This document shows, piece by piece, positions 24,526-33,258 of a stretch of DNA of 58,135 bases. The stretch comes from CATOSD01 sp034422735 (lineage in GTDB: Bacteria; Chloroflexota; Dehalococcoidia; Lucifugimonadales; CATOSD01). How positions within the stretch are numbered: position 1 is the first letter of the stretch; each line of letters opens with the position of its first letter. The stretch lies in assembly GCA_034422735.1 (NCBI GenBank), contig DAOUJL010000020.1, forward strand, positions 1-58,135, in the 5' to 3' direction. Position numbers and translations under genes: made by a program. The notes beneath the pieces are model-generated. The model did not search any database. It was given only the letters and a program-made list of their open reading frames with translations, and was not told the DNA's origin.

Positions 24526-25401
24526 ATGACTGCATTAGCCTTGGTGCTGGTCCTGCTTTCAGCCTTCTGCCACGCCGGCTGGAACCTGCTGCTGAAACGC
24601 GCCGGCAACCAGGAGATATTTGCCTGGGGACTCACTGTGAGCGCAAGCGTGACGCTGCTTCCATTGGGTGTCCTCCTGTTCTGGCTGCACCCGATAACCG
24701 GACCGGGCTACTGGCTGGTGCTGGCCACCGTCTTGATCCACGTCTTCTACTTCATCTTCCTCGGAAAAGCCTACTCCAGGGGCGACTTGTCGCTGGTGTA
24801 TCCCGTGGCCCGGGGCATGGGACCCATGCTGGTCCCGGTCCTGGCGGTAGCCCTGCTGGGCGAGCGCGTGACGCCACAGGCGGTGCTCGGCATCTCGCTC
24901 ATCATCGGCGGGATATTCCTGGTTTCCTGGTGGGGCCGTTTCCGGCAGATCATCAGCCAGCCCGCAATGCTCCTGCGCGACGCCGGCTTGGGCTACGCCG
25001 TCGTCACGGGGGTCACGATAACCGCGTACACCCTGGTGGACAAGCAGGGCGTCGGGCACGTCCAGCCGTTCCTGTACATGTACCTGCTCACCTTGGGATC
25101 GGCTATCGGACTTACCCCGTACATCCTGTACGCGTGGGGGCCTGGCGCGACGAAACTGGAGTGGACGACGAACGCCTGGCTCATCATTGCCGCGGGGCTG
25201 CTCGCATTTCTGGCTTACGGTCTCGCACTGACCGCCTTTTCCCTCTCCCAGGTCAGCTACGTAGCTCCCGCACGTGAGGTCGGCATAGTAGTCGGCGTAC
25301 TGATGGGCGTATTCATCCTCAAGGAGCCGTTCGGCCGGGGCCGGCTCCTGGGCTCCGCCGCAATCGTCTTGGGGCTGGCCCTGATCACACTATCTCCCTA
25401 G
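24526..25401 (+). CDS. EamA/DMT-superfamily transporter
   Basis: This 291-residue integral membrane protein has about ten transmembrane helices arranged as two EamA repeats, for example ALALVLVLLSAFCHAGWNLL and RDAGLGYAVVTGVTITAYTL. Pro-Ala-Arg-Gly (YPVARGMGP) and APAREVGIV are typical EamA loop motifs. Members export or import metabolites and amino acids; no substrate can be named. The frame is open further upstream but the true start is ATG 24526, just after a TATAAT box. A decayed copy lies at 27232-27461, showing that this gene was once part of a tandemly duplicated block. Confidence 0.88.
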   Translation: MTALALVLVLLSAFCHAGWNLLLKRAGNQEIFAWGLTVSASVTLLPLGVLLFWLHPITGPGYWLVLATVLIHVFYFIFLGKAYSRGDLSLVYPVARGMGPMLVPVLAVALLGERVTPQAVLGISLIIGGIFLVSWWGRFRQIISQPAMLLRDAGLGYAVVTGVTITAYTLVDKQGVGHVQPFLYMYLLTLGSAIGLTPYILYAWGPGATKLEWTTNAWLIIAAGLLAFLAYGLALTAFSLSQVSYVAPAREVGIVVGVLMGVFILKEPFGRGRLLGSAAIVLGLALITLSP

Positions 25402-25492
25402 TCTCGCGGCCGCAGGTTTAGCACGTCCGGCCTCACTGTCCTGTATTCGTTCTCACTCTCGGCACCGCTAACTTCGTCATTATCTGAAACTG

Positions 25493-25522
25493 CTACAAAA
25501 CATGTACCAAATCTCCTATAAG
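25493..25522 (+). promoter_or_regulatory. Promoter of surface protein A
   Basis: CTACAA (25493-25498), an 18-base spacer and TATAAG (25517-25522) align with TTACAA-N18-TGTAAA upstream of the paralogous gene at 27784. The predicted start near 25529 leaves a leader of about 185 bases, matching the length in the paralogue. Confidence 0.5.
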
Positions 25523-25712
25523 CACCCTGGCTGCCGTCCGTAGAATTCGCGCAATTCGCCAGGCCTTTCCCTCATACATACATACGCTCCACCGAAAGCA
25601 GTGCTCCGTACTCCCCCCTCGGGAGAGCGTCCGGATTGGTGGAAGCCGGCTGCAATTGCCGGAACCCAGCCAGTCTCCGGCCACCACTTCTGATGGGCCT
25701 CCTGGAAGTCTT

Positions 25713-27110
25713 GTGAACAAAGCCAGTCAGTCGACAGCGGCGTCGCGCAGCGGCGGCCTCCGGCCGGTCAAAGGAATCCCGCCACATATAGGCGGAGTCC
25801 TCGGCCTGATTGCCGCCCTAAGCGTCGTTTCAGTTTTGACTATGATGATGACCGGCAGCGTACTCGGCCATGAAGGCGACATGGTGCACGACCACGTTTG
25901 CACTGAGGACTCCGAGCACGACTCGACCGGCCTCCACATGCTATATGTCAGCACTCCGCATGAGCTCATCAATCCAAGTGCCAACTCGCACGTAAGCGCC
26001 GTCAGTGGTGTCTCCAACGTCTCGGTTAGCATGGTCTCCAACACGTTTGACTACCTCGGTTCAGAAGTCACGGTCAACGGCGACGAGAACGTTTACACGA
26101 TCACCTACGTGGTTAACAGTTTACCGGGTGTGCTGAACATCTGCTGGATGGATGGGATTGGATTCTGGTACCCCATTTACATGGACGGCGGTCGCGATGG
26201 CAACGGCGACGGCAACACGAACACGAACACCGACACCAGCACGTCCACCGACACCATTGGCTCCGACACCGACACCAGCACGTCTACCGAGACCATTGGC
26301 TCCGACACCAACACCAGCACGTCCACCGAAGCCGTCGGCACATCCACCACCGACACCAGCACGTCCACTGAGAACATCGGCACCAACACCGACACGGGCA
26401 ACACCCGCGATGTCATCAGCGTCGAGCCCATCGTCCTCCCAGATCAGAACACAGACCCGGGTCCGGCCCCGAAGTCGGCTGACGGTCCCACTCCAACGCC
26501 TACCTACAACAAACCCAAGTCAACAAAGACGCCCACGCCGTCGCCAACGGCCACGCCAACTCCAGTCCCATCACCAACCGCTATCCCCTCACCAACGCCC
26601 ACGTCGTCGGTGACGGCCACCGCGGTACCTGTGATTGCCCGCGTGTCGACGAGAGACGCAACCGCGACGCCGAGGATCGCGCGCGCGCAGTCTCAGATCC
26701 CCACGGCGACACCCACGCCGGTGCCCGACACACCCTCCTATTGGTACCCGACCGTTTTCCCAACACCCACGCCGACGTTCACGCCTGGGCCAACAGCCAC
26801 GCCGACGCGTAGACCGATTCCGGCTATGAGCTCAACGCCAACACCAACGCCGACAGAATCCGATTCGGCTACGTTCGCCCGCGGCGTTCCGCCCACTGCG
26901 ACGCCGACTCCGCCGGGCCTGGCTACCCCAGGCGGCCCGATTGGCCCGGCCGTCGACGACACGCCGCAGGGAGAAGATGGGGGCCGCGGCGGGTTAGCAG
27001 AGGAGGTGAGGGAGCGCGGCTCACTGCTCGCTGCACTGGTCGCCGCCGGCATAGTAATCGGTGGCGCCATCGTATTCCTGCTCTGGCGGCGGCGCTTGTA
27101 CTCGCGGTAG
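25713..27110 (+). CDS. Membrane-anchored surface protein with Thr-Pro-rich stalk, copy A
   Basis: This 465-residue protein has an N-terminal membrane segment (GGVLGLIAALSVVSVLTMMM) and a conserved extracellular domain of about 130 residues starting SVLGHEGD and ending LPGVLNICW. A repetitive stalk follows, first Asn/Thr/Asp-Ser-rich (repeats of TDTSTST), then rich in PTPTPT. It ends with a C-terminal membrane helix (LLAALVAAGIVIGGAIVFLL) and basic tail WRRRLYSR. I chose GTG 25713 because it aligns with the start of the paralogue at 27784; longer frames are not conserved. The stalk repeats are prone to length change. The conserved domain contains two Cys and several His (HEGDMVHDHVC) but is not a family I recognise. 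An adhesin or metal-binding surface role is possible. Confidence 0.75.
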   Translation: MNKASQSTAASRSGGLRPVKGIPPHIGGVLGLIAALSVVSVLTMMMTGSVLGHEGDMVHDHVCTEDSEHDSTGLHMLYVSTPHELINPSANSHVSAVSGVSNVSVSMVSNTFDYLGSEVTVNGDENVYTITYVVNSLPGVLNICWMDGIGFWYPIYMDGGRDGNGDGNTNTNTDTSTSTDTIGSDTDTSTSTETIGSDTNTSTSTEAVGTSTTDTSTSTENIGTNTDTGNTRDVISVEPIVLPDQNTDPGPAPKSADGPTPTPTYNKPKSTKTPTPSPTATPTPVPSPTAIPSPTPTSSVTATAVPVIARVSTRDATATPRIARAQSQIPTATPTPVPDTPSYWYPTVFPTPTPTFTPGPTATPTRRPIPAMSSTPTPTPTESDSATFARGVPPTATPTPPGLATPGGPIGPAVDDTPQGEDGGRGGLAEEVRERGSLLAALVAAGIVIGGAIVFLLWRRRLYSR

Positions 27111-27116
27111 TGTAAA

Positions 27117-27240
27117 GCCCGGTTAAGACTGCCCTGCCCCGCCCGCAGGAAGCGCCTGCCAAGATCCAGTTCCCACGTCAGCCCCGCAACGTAGACCAGC
27201 GCAAGCAATGCGGCCACGCCCAGCCCCGGGAAACTGACGC
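27117..27240 (-). pseudogene. Internally deleted DUF502 remnant
   Basis: Sequence here matches the start of the plus-strand view of the DUF502 gene (29239 onward), then jumps to the part corresponding to 29640-29740, so about 380 bases are missing. It is joined directly to a DMT transporter remnant. It is the decayed middle copy of a tandem duplication. Confidence 0.75.
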
Positions 27241-27461
27241 CGCAGGCGGTGCTCGGCATCTCGCTCATCATCGGCGGGATATTCCTGCTTTCCTGGTGGG
27301 GCCGTTTCCGGCAGATCATCAGCCAGCCCGCAATGCTCCTACGCGACGCCGGCTTGGGCTACGCCGTCGTCACCGGGGTCACGATAACCGCCAGCCGGGG
27401 TCGGCTCTTGGGCTCCGCCGCAATCGTCCTCGGGCTGGCCCTGATCGCGCTTGCCCCCTAG
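27232..27461 (+). pseudogene. Internally deleted DMT transporter remnant
   Basis: The frame TPQAVLGISLIIGGIFLLSW and onward repeats the middle of the transporter at 24526-25401, then skips to its last 20 residues (SRGRLLGSAAIVLGLALIALAP). No start is present. The junction with the DUF502 remnant lies within a shared acgcc. Confidence 0.85.
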
Positions 27462-27560
27462 TTCTGCGGCCTCACGGCCCAAAATCTGCCCCGCCCGCCC
27501 TCGCTCTCCTCGCCGCATTCCCGCTCCCGGCGGCGCTGACGCCCCAAGATATTTGAACTG

Positions 27561-27590
27561 TTACAAAAAAAGTCCGGGATTACCTGTAAA
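27561..27590 (+). promoter_or_regulatory. Promoter of surface protein B
   Basis: TTACAA (27561-27566), an 18-base spacer and TGTAAA (27585-27590) correspond to the promoter of the paralogue. The leader to the GTG at 27784 is about 187 bases, and it shares the motif gtccgtagaattcgcg with the other copy. Confidence 0.5.
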
Positions 27591-27783
27591 CTCCGCAACC
27601 GTCGTCCGTAGAATTCGCGCCACGCATCTACTCTCGAACACTCCACCGGAAACAGCGTTTCGCTCTCCTCCGGCCGAGCGTCCGGATGGGCGGGCTTCAA
27701 CTGCCCTCACCGGATACACGGCGGTCTTCTGGCTAGCTGAATTGGAGTGACCCGGGTCAGGTTAGGCTCAGTAAGGAGATGTC

Positions 27784-28998
27784 GTGAAAGCAACCAGTCA
27801 ACCAGCGACAGAGCCGCGCCGCGTCAGCCGACGCCCGGCTAAGAGATTCCCCGTTACTATAGTTGGAGCAGCCGGCCTGGTTGCCGCTGTAAGCGTCATT
27901 TCGGTTTTGACCCTGATGACGACCGGCAGCGTACTCGGCCACGATGGCGACCGTGAGAACGATCACGTCTGCACGAGTGGCGCCGAGCACGAGTCGACCG
28001 GCCGACACATGCTTTATGTCGGCATTGCCCATGATCTCCTGTCTCCCAGCCAAAACTCACACGTGAGCGCCGGCAGCGGCGTCTCCAACGTCTCGGTCAA
28101 GAAAATCCCCAACACGTTCGACTACCTCGGACACACAGCCACGGCCCCTAGCCACTTGAACGTGTACGCGATCACCTACACCGTAACCAGCCTGCCTGGG
28201 GTGTTGAACATCTGCTGGGAGCTGGGATCTCATCTCTGGTACCCGTTTAGGATTGGCGGCGATGGCGATGGCAACACCGACACGGACAACGACCGGAGTC
28301 CGACGCCGGGGTCGACCGATAGCCCCAACGCAGCTCCCACTTACACCCCCATGCCGACGGAGACCCCAACGCCAACATCCAGGCGCTCGAATTCCCGCAG
28401 GACCAGGCGAGGGCCGTTCGACTTCGAAACGCCCACGCCCACGCCATCACCCACCGCGGTACCCGCAATTGCCCGCGCGCAGTCGCAGGCGCCCACGGCG
28501 ACGCCCACACCCACCGCGGCCCCGGTGATTGCCCGCAAGCAGCCGCGGGCCCCCACGGCGACGGCGACACCCACGCCGACGCCCACCATTCCTGTCTACT
28601 GGTACCCGACCGTAGTCCCGACGCCGACTGCTACCCTCACGCCCGGGCCAACATCCACGCCGACTCGCATACCGATTCCGACCATGACCGCCACCGCCAC
28701 TCCAACGCCCACGCCTACGCCTACGCCGGATGACTCCGATTCTGTGTCGTTCGCACGCTCCATCCCGCCCACGCCGACGCCGACACCCCAGGGGTTGGCC
28801 GCCTCGAGCGGCCCGAAGCACACCCCGGCCCCGGCCCCAGCGAGAGAGGACGCGCAGAAAGAGGACCGGGACGATCCCGGCGAAATCCGCACTCTGATTG
28901 CGGGGCTAACCGCCACGGGCATAATCATGTCCTGTGGCATATACATAGCGTTCATGGTATGGAGATGGAGACGGAGAAAGCGCCGGTTCTCGCGCTAA
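27784..28998 (+). CDS. Membrane-anchored surface protein with Thr-Pro-rich stalk, copy B
   Basis: This 404-residue paralogue of the protein at 25713 has the same order: N-terminal membrane helix (IVGAAGLVAAVSVISVLTLM), a conserved domain from SVLGHDGD to LPGVLNICW, a PTPTP-rich stalk, a C-terminal helix (GLTATGIIMSCGIYIAFMVW) and basic tail RRRKRRFSR. The Asn/Asp-rich repeat of copy A is absent here. GTG 27784 is preceded by AAGGAG 5 bases away, which fixes the start. Repeats of ATPTPTP and the sentence-like motif VIARxQxxAPTATPTP suggest internal duplication. Function is unknown; the fixed outer domain on a flexible stalk suggests a surface binding protein. Confidence 0.78.
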   Translation: MKATSQPATEPRRVSRRPAKRFPVTIVGAAGLVAAVSVISVLTLMTTGSVLGHDGDRENDHVCTSGAEHESTGRHMLYVGIAHDLLSPSQNSHVSAGSGVSNVSVKKIPNTFDYLGHTATAPSHLNVYAITYTVTSLPGVLNICWELGSHLWYPFRIGGDGDGNTDTDNDRSPTPGSTDSPNAAPTYTPMPTETPTPTSRRSNSRRTRRGPFDFETPTPTPSPTAVPAIARAQSQAPTATPTPTAAPVIARKQPRAPTATATPTPTPTIPVYWYPTVVPTPTATLTPGPTSTPTRIPIPTMTATATPTPTPTPTPDDSDSVSFARSIPPTPTPTPQGLAASSGPKHTPAPAPAREDAQKEDRDDPGEIRTLIAGLTATGIIMSCGIYIAFMVWRWRRRKRRFSR

Positions 28999-29238
28999 CG
29001 CCGGGAAACACCTGGCATACACAGCGGCGGTCGCCCGCCCTGGGATACCCCACTCCCCGCCCGTGACGCCCTGGGGGCAATGTCCCTCTCTCTGAGCGGT
29101 CTCCAGCGAACCGGCGACGCGAAGCGCTCCGGCTGGGAGCTTATCCGATGAGTCCCTTCCCCCTCGCAGGGGGAAGAGCCTGCCCTGAGCCTCCGAATGG
29201 GTTAGGATGGAAGTGAAGAACAGGTTGTCGGATAGGCT
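28999..29238. repeat. Gap with REP-like palindrome
   Basis: The converging gap between surface protein B and DUF502 contains a REP-like element at 29152-29217 (cccttccccctcgcagggggaag with an inserted 24 bases before ggttaggatgg). No gene is visible. The palindrome may serve both converging transcripts as a terminator. Confidence 0.55.
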
Positions 29239-29931
29239 CTAAGACTGCTCTGCCCCGCGTTCGACCAGCCTGGGCCGACCCTCGTCGAACTCGGTCATGA
29301 CAATCTCGTCGGGCGTAGCGATACCGCCGGACAACACCATGGTCATGGCTTCCTGAACGCTCAACTCGGTATCGTACACCTCGTCGATCGGCAGTATGGC
29401 CACCCATCCGGAGTTGGGAGTAGGAGCGGTGGGAACGTACACGACTCCCATGCGAACCCCATCTTTGCCTGTCGTGATCGCGGTGAGAAACCCGAGCATC
29501 CACGTCCCTGCCCTGGGATACTCGATAATCACGACCCGCTTGAACCCGGACGGCCCTGAGCCTGAAAACGACTGGATCAGTTGGCGCGCGGGGGAGTAGA
29601 CGATCTTGACGATAGGCAGCGACATCAGCACGCGCTGGCCCGACCCCAGAAAGCGCCGGCCAAGATCCAACTCCCACGTCAGCCCCGCAACGTAGACCAG
29701 CACAAGCAAGGCGGCCACCCCCAGCCCCGGGAAGCTGACGCCGGTGGTGGTCTCGATGGATGGCCTGAGTACGCCGTCGATAAAGTCCCAGACCCATTTC
29801 AGTATCACGAACGTGATCACTATGGGCACCAGCAGCAGCACGCCCTCGACCATCGTTCGCCGGACGTGAAGACCCGCCCTCGCCTTGGCGAAGTAGAAAC
29901 GCCACTTCAGGCGGCTTCTCAACTGGTTCAT
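29239..29931 (-). CDS. DUF502 family membrane protein
   Basis: This 230-residue protein matches the DUF502 pattern: two membrane segments (VEGVLLLVPIVITFVILKWV and FPGLGVAALLVLVYVAGLTW), GRRFLGSGQRVLMSLPIVKIVYSPARQ, FKRVVIIEYPRAGTWMLGFLT and a late PTPNSGWVAILP block. The family is widespread in bacteria and without a firmly assigned role, although links to membrane homeostasis have been suggested. Its start has a GAGGTGGTGAG site just before ATG 29931. A decayed copy at 27117-27240 shows it belonged to the duplicated block. The universal stress gene lies 28 bases upstream on the same strand, so the two may be cotranscribed. Confidence 0.88.
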   Translation of the reverse strand: MNQLRSRLKWRFYFAKARAGLHVRRTMVEGVLLLVPIVITFVILKWVWDFIDGVLRPSIETTTGVSFPGLGVAALLVLVYVAGLTWELDLGRRFLGSGQRVLMSLPIVKIVYSPARQLIQSFSGSGPSGFKRVVIIEYPRAGTWMLGFLTAITTGKDGVRMGVVYVPTAPTPNSGWVAILPIDEVYDTELSVQEAMTMVLSGGIATPDEIVMTEFDEGRPRLVERGAEQS

Positions 29932-29959
29932 CTCACCACCTCGTTTCGGTGGCTGGACT

Positions 29960-30946
29960 CTATGCGCCGACTGCGGCCCCGACGCGGGTGGGTACGACGA
30001 GGACCGGGTTCCCGGTCTTCTTTATCAGCCCGTCTGACACGCTGCCAGCGATTCTGCGTCTCAAGCCGGATCTGCCATTGTGGGTTACCGCGATCATGTC
30101 GTGCGACGACTCGTCGAAGGCCCCGAGGATGCACTTCTTGGCGTCTCCCTCGAGCAGCACGCACCTGGTGTTCAGCCCCTTGTAGCTGAGGTCGTTGGCT
30201 ATTGTGTCGAGGTAATCGTCGGATTGCTCCGCAGCCGCTCCCGGTCCGGACACGAGGAGCACAGTCTCTTTCAGCGCCGCATATGCGTGCTCGTCGCCGT
30301 CGTGATCACCGTCTCCACTCCGGAAGGACGCCGTCGGACTCTCAAGGAACGCCGGCTCCTTGCCGATCTCATTCACGGCCCGCACGAGAACGATGTCGAA
30401 CCCCAGCCTGGCCGCCAGGAACTCCACGTGAGGCAGCGCGGCCTCTGCCTCCGGTGTACCGTCGAGCGCCACGTACACCCTCGAAATATCGACCGCTTCC
30501 GCGGTCGAGTCTGCCGAAATGGTGGGGTTGACCACCAGCACCGGTACCGGTGCGTCGGCGATTACGTCCTTCGTCACGCTGCCAGCCAACGTCTGCGCCA
30601 GCAGCCCCCCGCCGTGCGTCGACATCGCTATCAGGTCGCAAGCCAGCCGCCGGCACGTTTCCACAATCGTCTCCGCGGGCGAACCGAACTCGACCAGCGT
30701 ATCCAGCCTGACGCCCCGACTCCTCATGGACTCGACAAGGCTCTCCAGGCGCAGCTCGACGTCGCTCTTCGCACGCTCGAAAATCTCCGCGGTGTCGGGC
30801 CCCTTCTCCGTCCGATCGATTGGGATGACGGATAGGAACACCACCTCTGAAGCGAGCCTGTCCGCGAGCCACGTCGCATGAGCAACGATCCCGCTGGCAA
30901 TGTCTCGGTCATCGGGGTTGATTGGAACCAGGAACTTGGTAAACAT
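29960..30946 (-). CDS. Tandem universal stress protein
   Basis: This 328-residue protein holds two UspA-type domains. The first starts KFLVPINPDDRD and carries MSTHGGG...AGSVTKDVI...PVLVVNP, the ATP-binding GxxG-(9)-GS(V/T) pattern. The second starts SRVYVALDGTPEAE and carries THNGRSG...AGSVSDGLI...PVLVVPT. Both keep the nucleotide-binding residues. A poorly conserved Asp/His-rich loop (SGDGDHDGDEHAY) is inserted in the second domain. USPs bind ATP and help survival under starvation or redox stress. The gene lies upstream of DUF502 on the same strand. Confidence 0.9.
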   Translation of the reverse strand: MFTKFLVPINPDDRDIASGIVAHATWLADRLASEVVFLSVIPIDRTEKGPDTAEIFERAKSDVELRLESLVESMRSRGVRLDTLVEFGSPAETIVETCRRLACDLIAMSTHGGGLLAQTLAGSVTKDVIADAPVPVLVVNPTISADSTAEAVDISRVYVALDGTPEAEAALPHVEFLAARLGFDIVLVRAVNEIGKEPAFLESPTASFRSGDGDHDGDEHAYAALKETVLLVSGPGAAAEQSDDYLDTIANDLSYKGLNTRCVLLEGDAKKCILGAFDESSHDMIAVTHNGRSGLRRRIAGSVSDGLIKKTGNPVLVVPTRVGAAVGA

Positions 30947-31045
30947 GATGCTTCCCCCAGCTCTGAGACTCAGATGGAAACAACACTAATGAGTGCGGGA
31001 GAGCGCCTGGATGGAGGCGCCCGCCCGGTCCGGATTCGAGATCGA

Positions 31046-31064
31046 CACCCTGGGAGCCAGGGTG
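31046..31064. other. Perfect hairpin between YtxH-like and USP genes
   Basis: CACCCTGG-gag-CCAGGGTG forms an 8-base-pair stem with a 3-base loop, 20 bases beyond the stop of the YtxH-like gene. No T tract follows on the minus strand, so it is only a possible terminator or RNA-stabilising element. Confidence 0.5.
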
Positions 31065-31083
31065 CTCCCCCTCGGCGCGGACA

Positions 31084-31434
31084 CTAGCTGACGCTGCCGA
31101 CCTTTTCGGGCTCGGCATGTCGGCCATTGGTCGCCCCGTTGCTGTGCTGACCTCCGATTTGATCATCCTCGCCGCCGCCCGCCGGCTCCTCCGCCTCTGC
31201 GGCGCCCTTCGCTCTCGCGCCCAGCGGAAGTCTTTCGCCGGCCAGCTTGGCTATCGGCTTGACCTTCTGCCCCACACTCGACGCGGCGCCTCTAGCGGCC
31301 TTCTGGACCGGCTGGGAGCGCCGGACAATCTCCTCTCTGGTCTCCGACCCCTTTCGAGGGGCAAAGAGAATGCCCGCCACAACACCGATAGTCACTCCGA
31401 TCACACCAACCATTGCAAACAATAGCTTCCGCAT
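31084..31434 (-). CDS. YtxH-like small membrane-anchored protein
   Basis: This 116-residue protein has an N-terminal membrane helix, MRKLLFAMVGVIGVTIGVVAG, followed by ILFAPRKGSETREEI, the hallmark of YtxH-domain proteins (gas-vesicle-like, stress-related). The remainder is a charged, low-complexity tail ending EPEKVGSVS. The start is ATG 31434, preceded at 7 bases by GGAGGTGA; a longer frame adds 11 unlikely residues. YtxH proteins are induced by stress in other bacteria, which fits the adjacent universal stress gene, but the role is not defined. Confidence 0.78.
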   Translation of the reverse strand: MRKLLFAMVGVIGVTIGVVAGILFAPRKGSETREEIVRRSQPVQKAARGAASSVGQKVKPIAKLAGERLPLGARAKGAAEAEEPAGGGEDDQIGGQHSNGATNGRHAEPEKVGSVS

Positions 31435-31506
31435 GGTTTCACCTCCACTGTAGTCCAGTCTTCCCATCTGCTTACGGGCTCGATGTTTCCGTCGAAGCCC
31501 ACCCGC

Positions 31507-31806
31507 TTACACTCGTCCTTCTGTCGGCACTCGTACCAGCTTGAAGCTCGGCTCCCCGGCCTCCGACAGGTCCATTACCAGTTCCGCTTCGCCGTCGAAC
31601 CGTTCCATCAACCGCCGGCTTACCGCCAGGAGCAGCGTCCCCTCTTGCTCTCGGAGGACCAAGTCGTCGTCCTCAGGCTGGCCTACCGTCAGCGAGGCGG
31701 CATCCAACTCCTTCAGGCGGGGAACGCCACGGTCTGCATGTTCAGCGGCGAGCCCGGCAAGAGTCTCTCGCGCTTCTTCCGACACGGTTAGACTGAATTG
31801 CCGCAT
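31507..31806 (-). CDS. Hypothetical 99-residue protein
   Basis: The sequence MRQFSLTVSEEARETLAGLAAEHADRG starts like an A-type iron-sulfur carrier, but no Cys is present anywhere, so it cannot act as one. The middle (LRLEEQ-like DDLVLREQEGTLLLAVSRRL) and the end (FKLVRVPTEGRV) look like beta strands of a small folded domain. I do not recognise a family. It lies upstream of the YtxH-like gene on the same strand, 72 bases away, and may be in the same operon. Confidence 0.6.
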   Translation of the reverse strand: MRQFSLTVSEEARETLAGLAAEHADRGVPRLKELDAASLTVGQPEDDDLVLREQEGTLLLAVSRRLMERFDGEAELVMDLSEAGEPSFKLVRVPTEGRV

Positions 31807-32051
31807 GTTTTGCCGTCCTTAACTCCACGCCCTTCCCTACTGGCGGCTGCCGTAGCTGTACAACAGCCCGCATACGAATCAGGACTAAGCGTACAGGCGT
31901 GTTCGGAGCGGCACATCACCCAAGCGGGCTATTTTGGCTATCCCGGCAGCACTGTTGCGGGAGTACGCCAAGCGAGTAGTCTCTTAGCGTTACGCGGGCT
32001 AGACAACGCTACGGCAGTAGTAGAGGAGTCACGCGAGACGCGCCCATCGAG
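31807..32051. other. Gene-free stretch
   Basis: About 245 bases between the 99-residue protein and the LuxR-type regulator contain no gene or motif that I can support. Confidence 0.5.
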
Positions 32052-32699
32052 CTAGTCTGAGATGGCCATCTGTTCGCTCTCGGCGTGGAGCGCATACGCG
32101 GTCAGTTCCTGGCGGTTGCGGAGGTTCAGCTTGCCGTAGATGTTGCGCAGGTGCACCTTCACGGTGTTCTCGGCTATGACGAGCGTCTCGGCAATCTCCC
32201 TGTTGGTATCCCCTCGCGCCACAAGATTCACGACCTCTACCTCCCGTTCGGACAGACCGTCGCTGGTGTCGTTCGAGTTCGCACCGGCCAAGTCGGAGAG
32301 GTCCTTCGCTGCCGGCCCGGCGGCGATGACGTGTCCGCCGGCTATCAGCTTCAGCTCCTGGACTAGTTCGTCCGCGTCGCCTTCCAGCGAAAGGTAAGCC
32401 CGGGCTCTGGACTCCACGGCTCGCTTGAGGAACCTGGCGTCCCGCGAGTCCGTCAGCACCACGACCGCGGTGCTCGGAGAGACCGCGGCTACCCGGCCGA
32501 CCAGGCTATCGAGGTCCAGGCCGGGAATGGCCGGGTCCACCAGAAGGAGCTCGGGCTTCGCCTTCACCGCCACTTCCATTACCTGGTCTCGCTCGGTCAC
32601 CTGCGCGGCCACCATGAACTCGTCCTCCTGTCCCAATAGAAGAGACAGCGCCTGCGTTACTGCGGCGTTCCTGTTTGCAATCGCGATTCTAGTAGCCAT
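32052..32699 (-). CDS. NarL/LuxR-type response regulator with atypical receiver
   Basis: This 215-residue protein has a receiver-like domain (about 1-120) and a LuxR helix-turn-helix: LSEREVEVVNLVARGDTNREIAETLVIAENTVKVHLRNIYGKL. The receiver keeps the phosphoacceptor-like Asp in LLLVDPAIPGLD. It lacks the acidic pair after the first strand (IAIANRNAAV instead of DD) and the conserved Lys (YLSLEGD instead of KxD), so normal phosphorylation is unlikely. It may be controlled by protein or ligand binding. I use ATG 32699; a GTG at 32708 would add three residues. No sensor kinase gene is adjacent. Confidence 0.85.
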   Translation of the reverse strand: MATRIAIANRNAAVTQALSLLLGQEDEFMVAAQVTERDQVMEVAVKAKPELLLVDPAIPGLDLDSLVGRVAAVSPSTAVVVLTDSRDARFLKRAVESRARAYLSLEGDADELVQELKLIAGGHVIAAGPAAKDLSDLAGANSNDTSDGLSEREVEVVNLVARGDTNREIAETLVIAENTVKVHLRNIYGKLNLRNRQELTAYALHAESEQMAISD

Positions 32700-33180
32700 A
32701 ATCCCCACACCCCGCGGCGTCTCCGCGATACCCTGTCCGATTAGCTCCGCCTAATTATTCTGTCGTACCACTGTTTGTAGTAAAAGGGTAACGCATAGAG
32801 CAACAACTCAGTCAATGTAAGAAAGGTTTTATATGTGTACAAAATAGGCGTGGAGTGGGTCAGGAGCATTAGCCCAGCTACTTCTGAGGTGGTAGACGAA
32901 CATTGTGCCGGCGTTGCGCCCACGCCATGCCTATGCTTCCGGAAAGTTGCTGCTGTTCCCTCCACCGGCGCAGGGCTTGGCGGCGCACGCCGCCCGCTTG
33001 ACACTGATTTGAGCCTCTCGGGATAATGGCTCGGGCAGTGCGCCGGCTCTTCTACCCCAGCCGGCAAGGTCCGCAGTTGCGGCGCCACCCCGTGATAGCA
33101 GCGACATTTCCACGGCCTGAATCGCGGCGCTTGGCCTTGCCCGCTCAACCCTGGTTCGGTGCCGCCAACGAGCAGGGGCT
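32700..33180. other. Divergent intergenic region before antiporter
   Basis: About 480 bases separate the LuxR-type regulator and the antiporter. An A/T-rich patch near 32755-32850 probably holds the promoters. No coding sequence is convincing. Confidence 0.45.
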
Positions 33181-33258
33181 ATCAAAGGAGCAGATGTCGT
33201 TTCGGAACTCTACGAAGCCCTCTTTTCTATCGGCCTGCTGATCATCGTCGCCAAGCTA

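Noticed and set aside
26160..28750. PTPTPT and TDTSTST tracts as possible CRISPR or satellite arrays
   Set aside because: The period is short (6-9 bases and codon-based), there are no spacers, and they encode the stalks of the two surface proteins.
31046..31064. Hairpin CACCCTGG/CCAGGGTG as an intrinsic terminator
   Set aside because: No T tract follows on either strand, so it is kept only as a hairpin of unknown role.
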